From Ypsolopha sequella (lineage: Eukaryota; Arthropoda; Insecta; Lepidoptera; Ypsolophidae), in the NCBI GenBank assembly GCA_934047225.1, contig OW203988.1:6668229-6732228 (forward strand): a stretch of 64,000 nt of DNA, written 5' to 3'. Each line of letters begins with the position of its first letter. Position 1 is the stretch's first letter. The notes under the pieces are model-generated. The model was not told the DNA's origin and did no database searches. It saw nothing but the letters and a program-made list of their open reading frames with translations. Shown piece after piece: positions 63,850 to 64,000 of the stretch. The translations under genes and the position numbers were made by a program.

Positions 63850-64000
63850 TAAGATTTTAAAATTCTAATTTACAGAAACCAATGGATACTTTGCTATGGC
63901 AGCATAAACAATACATAGGTAATAAGGTTTTGTTGAATAACTATTGACTGAATTTTGAATTTTGTGTGTTCTGTTTCGACTAATTAGAAAAAGGCGAGTT
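63850..64000 (+). repeat. Dispersed repeat G, copy 2 (runs off window end)
   Basis: AAAATTCTAATTTACAGAAACC, GTAATAAGGTTTTGTTGAATAACTATTGACTGAATTTTG and TTAGAAAAAGGC match 44170-44325. The element continues past base 64000. Confidence 0.65.

Overview
This is about 64 kb of repeat-rich, AT-rich insect DNA, most likely from a moth or butterfly. Two things point to Lepidoptera. One is a spliced calreticulin gene with compact coding exons and repeat-filled introns. The other is a set of dispersed motifs I associate with lepidopteran genomes: the 'CAGCAGTGGAC...GGCTGATG' repeat, the 'CCCGCGGCTTCGCCCGCG' repeat, and the 'GGGTTCCGTA...CCGTCCGTCTGTC...GGCCGG' repeat. No database search was possible, so the species is unknown and repeat families are described by structure rather than by library name.

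Host gene content is small. The only host gene I can support is the 3' part of calreticulin on the + strand: exons 2444-2566, 3976-4116, 4803-4877 and 6870-6890, all in phase 0. The last exon is only 21 bp and supplies the HDEL ER-retention signal and stop. The 3' UTR runs to a poly(A) signal at 7374. Upstream exons lie before base 1. The introns contain several foldback elements and dispersed repeats.

Two non-LTR retrotransposons (LINEs) of one lineage dominate the coding potential. Copy 1 (+, about 9.55-14.69 kb) has an intact ORF1 (coiled coil plus a C-terminal domain resembling the baculovirus FP/25K fold family) and an intact ORF2 (endonuclease plus reverse transcriptase, YADD). Copy 2 (-, about 55.75-60.40 kb) is a different family of the same lineage. 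Its ORF1 and ORF2 frames lack usable ATG starts, and ORF2 has one in-frame TAG. It is inserted inside a dispersed repeat, whose two halves flank it.

The rest is mostly small DNA-transposon debris. There are at least 18 palindromic or inverted-repeat elements. One is a four-copy 163-bp hairpin family with a tandem pair at 25.86-26.20 kb, one is a TA-flanked element with perfect 30-bp termini (50005-50256), and one is a 1.08-kb element with long inverted arms (40732-41807). A 579-bp mariner-superfamily deletion derivative lies at 46356-46934. A 1.05-kb P-like element at 51133-52178 has an 8-bp target duplication and a THAP zinc-finger remnant. Other features are a tRNA-derived SINE (49.09-49.43 kb), a tRNA-like pseudogene (52220-52290), a decayed coding segment of unknown family (about 32.12-32.72 kb), a GC-richer minisatellite (19400-19530), and a perfect seven-copy 24-bp tandem repeat (63514-63687).

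Repeat boundaries come from reading inverted arms and copy-to-copy matches by eye and are usually good to about 10 bp. Long stretches with no recognisable content are entered as such.
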